From the NCBI RefSeq assembly GCF_023159225.1, contig NC_063181.1, positions 18,626,073-18,690,072 on the forward strand: a stretch of DNA of 64,000 nt. The letters are read 5' to 3'. The notes beneath the pieces are model-generated. The model did no database searches. It was not told where the DNA came from and worked only from the letters and a program-made list of their open reading frames with translations. Positions 37,113-49,039 of this stretch are shown in pieces; positions within the stretch are counted from its first letter, which is position 1, and every line of letters begins with the position of its first letter. The translations under genes and the position numbers were made by a program. The stretch is from Perognathus longimembris pacificus. Lineage: Eukaryota > Chordata > Mammalia > Rodentia > Heteromyidae.

Positions 37113-38151
37113 TCTGACAATATATCATGGAAGCAACTGCATCACGTTTCACAAGACTCCTGACTTTCCATTCGCAATACAAAATGACACCACACCTCTT
37201 TTCTCCAAATATCAAGATCCAGACCTAAAATGTAAATATCACAAAATTTTCTTCTTAGTATCTAGTTACTAAAAACATTTTGAAGACTTTGTCTGTGAAA
37301 TCCCCATGGGTTAATGGAAATAATATTCAAAACATTGAGAAAAGTCTAAGCCTTTTAAATGGTATAACTTGGAGATCATGGAATATATCATGTATAGTCC
37401 GTGACTTGAATCTTCATGATGTTCTGTGTCAAATTAGACATGTTGTTTTCTTGTTATTAGATGAAAACTTTTTTCTTATAAGTGATTATAATTGGAAGAT
37501 CACTGATTAATAGTTTTGTCTTGAATATAATAATAAATAATATCTTTACTTTCCAAGTGAATCTTTTGAAGTATCAACTATGTGCCAACCATTTTTTTTT
37601 CTTGATGCTGGGAAAATAGAGATGAATATGATGGTCTTAGAAACAAGCATCACACAGTCTAGACAACTAAACGGACAGGAAATCAAGTAACAATGTATAT
37701 TAGGATAGAGTATCATGAAAGTACAAAGAGGAAGAGCCAAATCCTGGTTAAAAGAAATCAGAGCAGCCTTCCTGGAAGAAGTTGACATAGAATTACTGAC
37801 TAAAACAATAGATGTTTTAGGCCTAGGATCTTTACTAATCCCAATCCAATTTAATCATGAGAAATGAAATGAATAGTTTGGTATGGTATATAAATGGCAT
37901 CCTAGTCATACCCATATTTACACAATAGTTTACAAAGAATAATAAGAGAAAAATTATTAAGACAGATAATATAAAGTAACAATATTTTGGCATTTAAGTA
38001 AAAACAAAATTTGCTGAAGTAAAAAACAAGGAGTTTGCTTGTTTGTTTATATCAGCAGATTGGTTGTTCATTGTTATATTGTTTGTTAGTTCTTTAGCAA
38101 ATGTTAGGTGTCAAAGTCACAAATAAAAATAGGTATAAGGAAATAAAATGG
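37113..38151. other. ASB5 upstream flank, unassigned
   Basis: AT-rich sequence immediately upstream of the promoter candidate. I see no gene or named repeat; several short frames are without motifs. Confidence 0.5.
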
Positions 38152-38346
38152 GCTGGGAATATGGCCTAGTGGCAAGAGTGCTTGCCTCCTATACATGAAG
38201 CCCTGGGTTCAATTCCCCAGCACTACATATACAAAAAACAGCCAGTAGTAGCGCTGTGGCTCAAGTGGCAGGGTGCTAGCCTTGAGCAAAAAGAAGCCAG
38301 GGACAGTGGGACAGTGCTCAGGCCCTGAGTCCAAGGCCCAGGACTG

Positions 38347-38380
<34 letters not shown>
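38152..38380 (+). mobile_element. ID-dimer SINE, plus strand, long pure A tail
   Basis: Complete dimer with an uninterrupted A tail of about 32 bases and matching flanks aaggaaataa (38137-38146 and just after the tail). Contains a small internal duplication of ggacagt. The long clean tail suggests recent insertion. Confidence 0.95.
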
Positions 38381-38382
<2 letters not shown>

Positions 38383-39660
38383 AAATAACAGTGACTCTTC
38401 TCAGGAAATGGAATGTATTTATTTATGATAGGTCAGACTGGGAGATACGCGCTTACCTACTGCAGTCTGGACTTTTCTATACTGTGTATATTAACTAATA
38501 AGCATTCTGATGATAAGGGAGAAATGACCATTAAATAAATGGATCAACTGAAGTAAGTTGTTCCTTTCCTCAGTGAATGAATAGCTCCCAAAAACTTAAA
38601 ATTAGATGAATAAACTTGAAAGGAATTACTAAGCTCTTTATGTAAATGGACTTTGGTGTAAATGGACTTCAGAGCCAACATACAAGCTAAAACACTATAT
38701 AACTGGACCAAGTGTCCAACTTAAGTGTGCATTGGGAGACTGTGACAGTTAATTAGAAGACATGGAAGACAAATTAACGGTGTGTTCCTGGCATCCACTA
38801 AGGCTGAGGCATGATGATTACACTACAGTGAGTCTTCTGCCTGGCATGTTGGTGCTTTGACCACAGGCTGGAGGAGAGGCTCACGAACCATGGCAATGCT
38901 ATGAGTCACCATGCAGATTCCCCACCAGTGCAATCAGAAATAAACCCGCCTTAGTCACATCTCAGTACCTTGCCTGTTACCAGTAAGTGCTCTATGTCAG
39001 CTTGGATTCTTTGGCGTTACGAAGCATTTCTATTTAATAAGGCTGCTGTCACTGATGCGGTAAATTTAAATCCTTCTGGTTTTACTAACAGAAAAGTAAA
39101 AAAAAAAAAAAAACCAACACTACTGCATAATATTTAAGATATCCCATCAAGCTATCAAGTTTCATTTTCATAAATTCTTTATTTCCATTTCTATTCTTAT
39201 TCCTTGTCCTAATAAATTTTGCACATGTCAATCTGTTAATTACTTAATTAAAATCAAAGTCCAACAAAATAACTCACAGTAAATAAACACATCAAAGTCA
39301 AATCAGAAGCTACCTTTTTTCATATTCAACAACCTAACATCTTGAATAAATCTTTTACTAGATAAAGGATGCATAGAATCTTTTTCCTTTAGCATGTCCT
39401 TAAAATAATCCTTAGTAATTTAAGTAATTTATTGAGACTACTGTACTTGCAGTTTACTATTGCAAGGTTGTGTTGATTAGCCCAGGACATCCAACCTTTC
39501 GTAATATCATTAGAGCTAGTTGAACCAAAATGTTTAAATTGATTCAACATTGTGTTACTAAAAGCAAAACAAACAAAAAAAAAGATTGCAGGTCAATTTT
39601 GCTATGTGAGCACATATACACACATACACTCATGGTATCATGTGTTATTGTATTCCATAT
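38381..39660. other. Unassigned intergenic sequence
   Basis: AT-rich apart from a 15-base A run at about 39099. No repeat family or coding signal identified. Confidence 0.4.
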
Positions 39661-39669
39661 TAAGAGGCT

Positions 39670-40200
39670 GTATCTTTATTTGCTTTATTTATTTGAACCC
39701 AGGGCCTTCCCCATGCAAGGAGGGCACTATAACTCTTGAGCAAATACCTTCAGCCCCTTTCTCTATTGCTATGTGGGGACAGGGTCTCATGATTTTTCCT
39801 GGTTTGGCCTGGACTATGGTTCACATACTTAAGCCTCCGATGTATCCATGATGACAAGTGTGAGCCAGCACACTTAGCTTTATTGGTTGAGATGTGGACT
39901 CACTAACGATTTGGCTGGGCTGGTGCCCAATAGTGATTCTTTCTATTTGCATCTACCCAAGTAGCTGGGATTTCAGATATCATTACTATAGATTTACTGT
40001 ACCTGGCAATATGTATATATGCATAAACATAAGTTTGATATGTCTATTTAGGTTTCCCAATATTTAGTATAACTAATGACACACATTGCGCCAGTTTTTC
40101 GTTAAGAAGTTGTCCTGGAAATGATTTTTACTTGGATTGGCCTTGCACCATGAGCTTAACCATCTCAGCCTTCCAAATAGCTTGAATGATAGACCAAGTT
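39670..40200 (-). mobile_element. Old B-type SINE remnants, minus strand (approximate)
   Basis: The plus strand shows tttgaacccagggccttccc, gtttggcctggactatggtt and caagtagctgggatttcaga, decayed complements of rodent B-type SINEs, possibly two or three fragments in a row. Confidence 0.45.
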
Positions 40201-40667
40201 ATGAGTGTCGAGGTTATGAGTGTTAGTAAAAGGAAAGGTTGGTCTCAGAGAGCTTTACTGACCCACAAAAGTTAATTATGAACAACATCATAATTCGAAT
40301 ATAGTTTCAACTCTAAAACTGACATACAAGTTGCTTCTAACACTTTGTTTTTAAGCACTTGATGATCTGATAGACAAAATGGCATTCTTGATCATGTAAC
40401 TGTCACACAAGATACACACACACACACACGATGTATACAATATTGCATTTAATTTGGTACCTAAACTAATGGCATAAGCCATATGCATGCTATGATTATT
40501 AAATGATAGGGAATCTGAGTAAAACAAATGAACTTATGGCAAAGAGGAGTATTCATGGACTATCAGATCCCTTTTGATCATTCAAAGCTAAGAGTTGGCA
40601 AAACATGAGAAGAAACAGGACAGGGTTTGCAAAGGTCAACACATCAATCAAAATAGAAGTAAGTTCA

Positions 40668-40891
40668 GGAGCCTGGGAGTATGGCCTAGTGGCAAGAGTG
40701 CTTGCCTCGAATACATGAAGCCCTGGGTTTGATTCCTCAGCACCACATATATAGAAAACGGCCAGAGGTGGCGCTGTGTCTCAAGTGGCAGAGTGCTAGC
40801 CTTGAGCAAAAAGAAGCCAGGGACAGTGCTCAGGTCCTGAGTCCAAGCCCCAGGACTGGCATAAAAGAAAGAAAAAAAAAGAAAGAAAAAA
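40668..40891 (+). mobile_element. ID-dimer SINE, plus strand
   Basis: Full dimer with GAAA-rich tail and exact target-site duplication agaagtaagttca (40655-40667 and 40892-40904). Confidence 0.95.
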
Positions 40892-41165
40892 AGAAGTAAG
40901 TTCAAATGAATGAGTCAGAGCTACAAGAATGAGAATAAAGGAAAGGTCACTGATGACTTTTAGCTCAGTAGTCTAATAAGAGAATGCAGTGAGAATTAGG
41001 ACATCAACATTAAGAGGACTAGCCTTTATAGAAACTTCCAAAGAATAAAGACCTATTGGCTATGATGTCCATTTTAGGTACTGTTTCTGATCACCACATA
41101 GGTGTTACAAAAGCTACTAAGATCCACTCCCCTTCAGACTGCTCTTGTGATGGTGGGTCTCTCCT

Positions 41166-41391
41166 CTTTTTTTGGAGGTCATGAGGCTTGAACTCTGGGC
41201 CTAGGCGCTGTCCCTGAGCTCTTCAGCTCAAAGCCAACACTCTACCACTTGAACCACTGCACCACTTGTGGTTTTCTGATGGTTAATTGGAGATAAGCAC
41301 CTCATGGACTTTCCTGCCTGACTTGGCTTTGAACCCTGATCTCAGCCTTACAGTAGGTAGGCTTACAGGTGTGAGCCACCAGCACCTGGCT
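41166..41391 (-). mobile_element. B1-head/ID-tail SINE, minus strand
   Basis: T run, complement of ID tail (ggcgctgtccctgagctctt), then complement of B1-like head (taggcttacaggtgtgagcc). Confidence 0.88.
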
Positions 41392-41754
41392 TCTCTTTCT
41401 TTTGGTGCTTTCCTTTAACTTTCAAACAAACTATGATGTTTATCTTAAACACTTTCTATAGAAAAAAGGATCCTACCCTGGTATGGTGTCCTACTCACCC
41501 CTTTGAAATGGTAAAAACTTAGCAACTCTCTGTAAAGGATAGAGATGGTAAGGTGGGAAGCTTATCTCAGTAAAGGAAGCGCCAGGCTCACCTATTGTCT
41601 GTATGTTTTGAGTAGACCCAGAGAAATCTTTTAGAATACTAAATGACCTCCCTCTTGGTTGGTTGCCTAGTGGTTTGAGGTTGCTAGAGGTGATCACTTA
41701 TGTTCTCCCAGAAAGAAATAAAGGTAGCAGGTAACAATTGCCATTTTTTTGATA

Positions 41755-42400
41755 ATTTTTTATTGTTACTATAAAGATGATTTACAGAGGGGTTACATAC
41801 ATAAGTCAGGTAAAGAGTACTGGTTTGTTTTTGTTTTTGTTTTCTGCCAGTCCCGGGGCTTGGACTCAGGGCCTGTGCCCTGTTCCTGGCTTCTTTTTGC
41901 TCAATGTTAGCACTCTACCTCTTGAGCCACAGCACCACTTCTGGCTTTTTCTCTTAGTGGTGCTGAGGAATCGAACCCAGTGCAGCAAGCATGCTAGACA
42001 AGCCCTCTACTGCTAAGCCACATTTTCAGCCCAAGACTACATTTTTTTTTGACAATATCATCCCTTCTCTTGTTCACTCCTGTTTTTTTCCCTCCCATCT
42101 CCATCCACAAGCTGTACAGTTCCTTTTCAACAGTGTCTCTGAGTAGCACTGCTGCATTTATCCTTCCATTTCTGTGCCCCCTCCCTCACCTTCTCAAAGA
42201 CAAATAAACAAGACAAAAAGAAAACAAAAACAAAGAAATTTTTTTCCATTTCCTGGAGTTCATTTCAAAAAATATTATTTTATATGAAAAAAAGTTACTA
42301 AGGGGCAAACAATTGAGACTCTGACCCTGTTTTCTTTCAAGTCTCCTTAGGTGTCTTCAATCCTTTTGTATCCCAGGATAGTACTGTATAGTACCATTAT
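41755..42400 (-). mobile_element. L1 3' fragment, minus strand, split by a SINE
   Basis: Begins with the complement of the L1 3' end (taaagatgatttacagaggg), is interrupted by a SINE at about 41822-42034, then resumes with catccacaagctgtacagtt and tcctggagttcatttcaaaa as in the other L1 copies. Confidence 0.75.
41822..42034 (-). mobile_element. ID-dimer SINE, minus strand, inside L1
   Basis: (GTTTTT)n, then complements ctgccagtcccggggcttgg, cttgagccacagcaccactt and gtggtgctgaggaatcgaac. It lies within the L1 fragment and so post-dates it. Confidence 0.85.
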
Positions 42401-42423
42401 TTTTGTCATACTTCAGAAATTGA

Positions 42424-42484
42424 CTTCCTCCCTCCCTTTCATCCTTCTTTCCTCCCTCCCTCCCTCTTCTCTCTCTCTCTTTCT
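42424..42484. repeat. Polypyrimidine CCCT/TC tract
   Basis: C/T-only run with CCTCCCT units ending in (TC)n. Confidence 0.85.
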
Positions 42485-42499
42485 TAGAAATACGGTCAT

Positions 42500-42790
42500 A
42501 CTGGGTACTGATGGCTGATGCCTAGAATCCTAGCTAATTAGGAAACAAATATTAAGCGGGTAACAACAGTTCAGGCAAATCATTGCCAGCTCAAGCACAA
42601 CGTTCATGAGACCCTCCATCTCAATCAACAGCTAGGCACAGTGTCATGCCCCTGTCATTCCATCTATGAAGGAAGCTAAGGACAGGAGGACTGTGGTTCC
42701 AGACCAGCCTGCAGAAAAAAGGTCTAAAGGTCTCCTCTCAACACCAATAGCTGGGCATGGTAACATGACCCTGTCATTCCACATCCAGAA
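42500..42790 (+). mobile_element. Old tandem B1-like SINE fragments, plus strand
   Basis: ctgatggctgatgcctagaa, then two further head-like repeats (ctaggcacagtgtcatgccc and ctgggcatggtaacatgacc), each with ctgtcattcca. This suggests a decayed multimer or successive insertions of B1-type monomers. Confidence 0.5.
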
Positions 42791-45041
42791 AACTCACCCT
42801 TTGGTTTGTGTTTTATGAAATCTCATGAGAAATAATGACAGATGGAACGTTTAGATGTTGAGAATACACTGGATGTTTAAAATTGAATGTTTGGAAAACT
42901 TAAGGTGTTTAGAATGCACGAGAATATTAGATAAAAGCAAAAAAATTATACTTCAAGTTGAAATTCTTCACAGAAATTAATTTTAAATTATCTTATCTCT
43001 GTTTACTATATTCTGTTTATTTTACTTGCCAAAAAGCTGTGCTCACAGAAATAGATACTTCATAAAGCTGAACCAGAGCACATTGTCATAATCCTTGACA
43101 TAGTTTCAGATATTATGACATAATCTTCTTGTCCTACACAGTAGAACTCTATTAATATTTCATATTTTTACTAGATATCCTTAATATCTGATAAAGGATA
43201 CAGTTTCAAAATGATTATAACTATAATCTTATTTATATTATTGGTGGGGAGAATTTGTATAAGAGCTACTCTATTATTTGGTTTGACTGTATATTCAGGA
43301 GTAAATGTTCATTATTATCCTTTCTGTCAAACAGATAAAAAAAAAAAAAGAAAGAAACCCCCGAAAGATAAGCAATTTGCAAGATATTATACATCTTGAA
43401 ATGGAAGTACAAAGATTTCAAGTCCAACTGTCCTCACTGCAGTTCTTCTTGGTATTGTTCCAACGTGAGTACAGAAATGTTCAGGTTGTGTAGTTTTCCC
43501 CACTGGGCTGCTGTGTACCACACCCTGTGACTCACAGTACACAATGGTGCCATGTGCAGGGTATAAATAGCTTTGACTAAACACTTGTTTCAGAGGGCTG
43601 AAGCTAACACACTCCATTCAGACCTTTTGCAATTAAGGATTTGTTCTAACCATTTCATATTCAAAAGAGACAGGAAAGGAATCCTTTCTCTCTAAAGGGA
43701 GGGAGCGTAATAGAAGTAGAATGACATCATGGAGATCCTCAAGCTCAGAGAAGCTAAAGATACATGGTTTTCCTTATATGTAGAAGCTAGATTTAGCTAC
43801 CTTGACAAATATGCAAGGACAGACAAACATATGAATTGGAATATTGTAGATTCAAGGAAGAATTTAAATAGTGTAATTCCTTAGAAAGGCAAAGGCAAGC
43901 AAAATAAACACCAGGAAACCAGTACTTGAAAGAGGTGGAATGGTATTAAGGAGAAAGAGGAAGAATGAAGAGGAGAAGGGAGGTAGAAAATGCATTCAAG
44001 AATTCAATGTATAGCCTACAAAATGGGGAAGAGGGAAGGAAAGAGGGAGTAAGCGAAGCCTGGCTGAGAATGTTGAAAGGGTTGACATTGACCAAGATGT
44101 AATGTGTTCATCAACTGCTTTGTTAAATTTGTAGAACTAAAGATTTTTTTCTAACCATAAAAAAGAAATTTCAACATGGTAATTGGAGCAATATTATTTT
44201 ACTAAGGGATAAAACATTATCATTGACCCTGGAATGTGGCTGTCTTTTAATAAAGTTGAAGTCTGTGAATGACCTAGTTTAGGATCCTATGAGTATAGTT
44301 TCTTTGACAACAGATGTACTGGTTTGAATTTTCATATTTCAAATTAATTTGGAACCCTAGTTATGAAGTTTTAGAGGAAAAAATCGTCATTTCAGCATAT
44401 TTTCCTTAGGCCTGAAATCTAAAACTGTTTAGTAAAAACAATACTAGTCTCCAGATGAGCTTTTTGAAGGGATTGTATAAACAAATGTACTGTCATCATT
44501 TTTGTTGTTAATGTTTTACTAGTGTATGTTAATTAGACAAAATAACATGGTATGACATGTTCATACATGTGCATGCTATGCTCTGAACATATTAGCTTCA
44601 ATATACTCTTTTTAGATGTCATTTCTTACCACTCTCCATAGAAAGTGAGCAAAGAGTAGCTTTAGAATATATCTGTGAATTGTCCACCATTCAGTTCCAA
44701 ACTGGTCCCTAGTAGTCATTCATAACCTAGAAGTATGTAAATAGTCAAAGTCCACATTATAGATATTTAGGGATGGTACTTGAATAGCAAGTATTATAAA
44801 ACTAGCCCTAGGCACATGTCAGCTACCTGGCATGAACTTTATCTGGTAGATTCTCCTTTCCTTCATTCCACTACACCCAGCTGAGAAGTAGGCAACTTTT
44901 ACCTACTTACAGAAGAGAACTGGCTGTGTTTTGTAACTTGTTAAGCTTAAAAAAATAAAGGATGTGTGCAAATAGCCCAAAATAACTATGTTTTCTCTAA
45001 TGTATGATATGTTTTTCAGGGTGACCAAAAAATGAGGTATA
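42791..45041. other. Unassigned intergenic sequence
   Basis: Mostly AT-rich. It includes a TATA/AP-1-containing block at 43480-43620 (see findings), a purine-rich block at 43930-44060, and near 44080 a short segment shared with 9395. No gene recognised. Confidence 0.4.
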
Positions 45042-45070
45042 TGTGTGTGTGTGTGTGTGTGTGTGCGTGT
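45042..45070. repeat. (TG)n microsatellite
   Basis: About 14 TG units with one CG interruption, followed by loosely repeated ATATGTATA sequence to about 45140. Confidence 0.95.
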
Positions 45071-45899
45071 ACCTATGTGTATATGCATATATGTATATGA
45101 TTACATACATATGCATACATATATATGTACACATATACATAACCAGTTTTTACATAATAGTATTTTTCTCCAAATTTTGCAATTTATCTTGCTTTTTTAA
45201 TACTCGTCATGTAAACAAAAAGACGAAAGAGGCCTTCACTTGACAAATAGCCTCAATATTAAGGTAGCCTTTACACCTTCTCTTTGTTTTCCTAATTGGA
45301 TGCTTTTTTTCCCTCCAGTTATATTTGACTTTTTTTTTTTAATACTACCTCCAGGGGCTGGGTTGATCAAAGCTCCTCTCAAGAGCTCCATTTGAGAGCT
45401 CCCCCTTCTGGCTTTTGTCTGCAATAGCATCAAAAGTGGTGGCAAACATGACAGTATTTTGTAGAAAAAGATACACAGGTGTTTCAGTGAGGTCAGTGAT
45501 CCCAACATCAGATTATTCTTGTAATGTCAAGGGAATGTGGATGCTAAGACAACATTGAGGGTACTGGAAAGAAAGGAGCACTTGTAATCCTCTTTCATAT
45601 TTCTGACATGGATTTGGAAAATTGTACACTCACTGTGTCAGTGGGTGAACATTCAGGAATTAATTGTGGTCTATGTATATTCATACGGACTCTTCCTTTT
45701 ATCTTTGACTGTGGACAGTCTCTTTTGTGGAGTAACCTTGCTAATCAAGCAAGTGCATTTCATATTTGCTCAGTTTTGTACAGTAATTTACAACACTGAA
45801 CATCTCCATCCTAATTAATGGGCCTTGCATGAGGGTAGGTTGGAAGGTATTTCTTTTTTTAGATATAAGCACTTCCAGACAGGTAACATGGCCTCTAGA

Positions 45900-46547
45900 A
45901 CCAGAAAATCTGGGTTTAAATCATAACTCTCCTACTATCAATTAGGTGAGGTGGGTCCTCCTGTTCTACCCAGGTAGAAATCACAGGTACGTGAGTTGCA
46001 TCTCCAGTTATTTCATGCCTTTGCTGGGTGTCTGACAGCAGTATCAGTGGATGATAGAGGGGAGCAGGATATGGCATCCTCTCACATATCAGCTTCATCT
46101 CCTCTATGATTCCCGCCATGGGCTTCCATACCTCAAGGTCAGTTGGAGGCATTTTACAGCTTTCAACAAGGGTAGGTGTTACAATGTTCACCACTGAGAT
46201 CAGTGGCCAATGAAGTCACTTTCCCAATTCTTTCCCCCACTGGCCAGCTGCTATCAGTTTTATTCTCTGGCAATTTCAGCTGCCTAGCCTCTGCTTTAAC
46301 TCTGCCACTGTGGCACCTAGGCAAGCCAAGCCCCTACTGCAGTGCACAGCTCTGATTGGCTGCTGACAGAGGAGACACCTGCTTAACAAGGGCCACTTGT
46401 TGCCCTGCTGCTGTCTTCACTGCCCTGCCATTGCTGTCATCTCTGTCACAGCTTCTTTTCTTTTCATGTGACCATCTCAGGCACTGTACTTTGATGAGAA
46501 TCAAATTAGGTTAAGGAAGACCACTTGAGAGAAGTCTTTTTTGGACA
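45900..46547 (-). other. Possible ERV interior beside the 46.5-kb LTR
   Basis: Directly downstream of the LTR-like block on the same strand, the sequence is less AT-rich than its surroundings and carries a 92-codon open frame (46194-45916) starting MVNIVTPTLVES. I do not recognise the product. Position and composition suggest decayed retroviral interior, but no primer binding site was seen and unrelated sequence is equally possible. Confidence 0.25.
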
Positions 46548-46870
46548 TGTTGTAACAGGGGGAGCACTGAAGGAGGATATCCCCTAGCTGCTTAGAAAGA
46601 GAGCTAAGCAACTTTATTATTTATATAACTAGTAAGGGGGATGTGACCAGGCTGCCTTCCTCAAGCATAGCAATCCCTTCATGCAAATGAAGACCGGCAT
46701 GGGAACCAATCACAGCACAGCCCATCAGCATCATCATACAGTCTCATAAGCTAATAAGGTATTGACTTTCTACCAATCATAGTTCTCCTTCAGGGCCACC
46801 TGGGAAAAGAAGTGGCCACTGCCATTGGCTTTGGTGGAAAAATCTGTAGGATCTTCTAGAATTTATTGAG
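46548..46870 (-). mobile_element. Probable solo or 5' LTR, minus strand (right boundary uncertain)
   Basis: On the minus strand the block has LTR order: two inverted CCAAT boxes (about 46770 and 46705), an octamer ATTTGCAT (46688-46681), a TATA-like ttatataaa near 46627, AATAAA at 46618-46613, and an end in ccctgttacaaca at 46548. The distal boundary near 46870 and a target-site duplication were not found. The family is not identified. Confidence 0.5.
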
Positions 46871-48819
46871 GCTTGTAGAGGCAAAAATCCAGTGCGGGAT
46901 GCTTAATGGGGTGTGTGGGTTTTTGGTTTTTTGTTTTTGCTTTGTTTTCTTTTTGCTTTGTTTTGTAGTTAGAGTCATGCTTTGGGTTCAAAGTAGCTGT
47001 TGTTAGCAGGAGGGCCATTTCGCTGCCCAGCTGGCAATTCTTTGCTCCAAACAATTGTCCCAGGGAAGTAACTAACAGCTAATATTAAGCCATTAATCTC
47101 TCCTGGCTCCAACGTCTCAGCACTTGAAAGGAAAAGGTCAAATGGAGTTACCACAAGGCTTATGAGGAACTAAGCTTGAACTGTATTTCACAGGGTTTTA
47201 ACAATGATTAACTCCTGTCCCATTACCTCAGGCAGAGGTAGAAAGCTACCTCTAGGCCTGTAACCTAAGAAAGTTTTTCAACTTGTGTTTCTTCACTCTT
47301 GAAATGCATATACTAATAATGCATATGCCCGTGATTTGTTGAAATGATTAAGTAGGTTAAGTTCATATTTAAAACTGGTTAAATTACTATCTAAAAGTAT
47401 TTTGAATATATATAGTGTTTTTTAAGAATTCCTTCAAATAAAAACATATATAACAAAAACAAATTGTTGATAACTAAGATAGAGAATTGAACATGGTGTG
47501 TGGCTTGGTGTAGAAAACTCCAATACGAGAGATTAAACAATACTCCTAAGTCTCTCAGGGGAAAGGGAAGTAAAAGCTGAAGGCTTACCAAGATTGGGAA
47601 CCCTAATACTATATGTTACTACCCAATTCCTCATATTAATACCTTGCAGATATACACTAACCCTTGATGGCTGTGGTATAGGTGCTCTAGAAAATTCATT
47701 TTCAGAAACTGAATCAATGTGATTCAACATTGCTAGGGCATTTAATCAATTTATATTATAAAGGCAATGCCACCTCTTTGGAGAAAGGCCTTGTTATTGT
47801 TCATACATGAACGATATGTGTACAATGAAACACATTAAACAATATAGAGTAGATCCTTGTTTACTAGTTCCAAGGAGAGTGCTGTTGAAATATCCTGAAT
47901 GCTCTATAGACTTAAGTATTCTTCTAGCAATGTGTCATGAATAAGTCATGTGGCCACCCAACATCCACTAAACATATGCCACCTTTCAACAAATCTCAAC
48001 TTTGATTACATGACCTTACTCTGGAGGCACCATCTCATTTTTGGGAGGCATCAAGACAGGGTTGAAGTATATCATCCACTTGAGTCTCATATCTACAAAT
48101 AAGAATTGCAGGACCAGAAGTGATCTCTTCCTCCCTGGGCAGAAGCTAGCTCCAATTAAGAGCAGAGAATACGGAGAATCTGAGGTATATCTGCATATTT
48201 CTCTAATATTTATTTATCAGTTGAGTTACTTTATTTTTGGCTCAGGAAAGAAGGGAAATCCAAAGGAGTTGTTGGGAAATATTACTGGAGTCTCCATACA
48301 CAGGAAAAAGTACAAATGTAGAAGATATATTCTCCCCAGAATGTGTCAAGTGAGTGTGTAAGGATCTTCAGATTCTCTCAAAGGGTTAGTGGCATAGGAA
48401 AGGAATAATTCTCAACATTATTTTGACTTTAAAAGTATATTAGCATAAGAATGAAGGAAAGAAGCTACAGCTTCATTGTCACATATTCAATAACCAATGG
48501 TAATTGACATGTTATGACTAAATGTATTGAGAGGATGGTGGGTAAAAACACTTGAAATATTTTGATCAATAAACATGACAGAAGAACAGGCATTAATTCT
48601 TGACAGTTTGATGGACAGTTATAGTATATACTAATATTAAGAAAATTACTCATTTAACTTGCATTTCTTTAGCTAGTCTGAGCAGTACTAAAAATAAACA
48701 AACTGGGGGGAAAGATTTGAAAGAACAGCTGTGGTGTTTGTTCATACATAAAAAAATACATAAGTTCCCTCTGTGATTTAACTGAGCAATCAGTGTATTT
48801 TTAAAAAAGATAATCTTTG
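46871..48819. other. Unassigned intergenic sequence
   Basis: GTTTT-rich at 46917-46965, otherwise AT-rich. A 106-codon frame at 48041-48361 has no recognisable motif. Confidence 0.4.
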
Positions 48820-49022
48820 GGCTGGGGATATAGCCTAGTGGCAAGAGTGCCTGCCTCGGATACACGAGGCCCTAGGTTCGATTCCCCAGCACCACATAGA
48901 CAGAAAACGGCCAGAAGCGGCGCTGTGGCTCAAGTGGAAGAGTGCTAGCCTTGAGCGGGAAGAAGCCAGGGACAGTGCTCAGGCCCTGAGTCCAAGGCCC
49001 AGGACTGGCCAAAAAAAAAAAA
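48820..49022 (+). mobile_element. ID-dimer SINE, plus strand, young copy
   Basis: Near-identical to the copy at 5922, sharing ggccctaggttc and ttgagcgggaag. Target-site duplication of 17 bases, aaaaaagataatctttg, at 48803-48819 and again at the end of the tail. Confidence 0.96.
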
Positions 49023-49039
49023 AAAAAAGATAATCTTTG

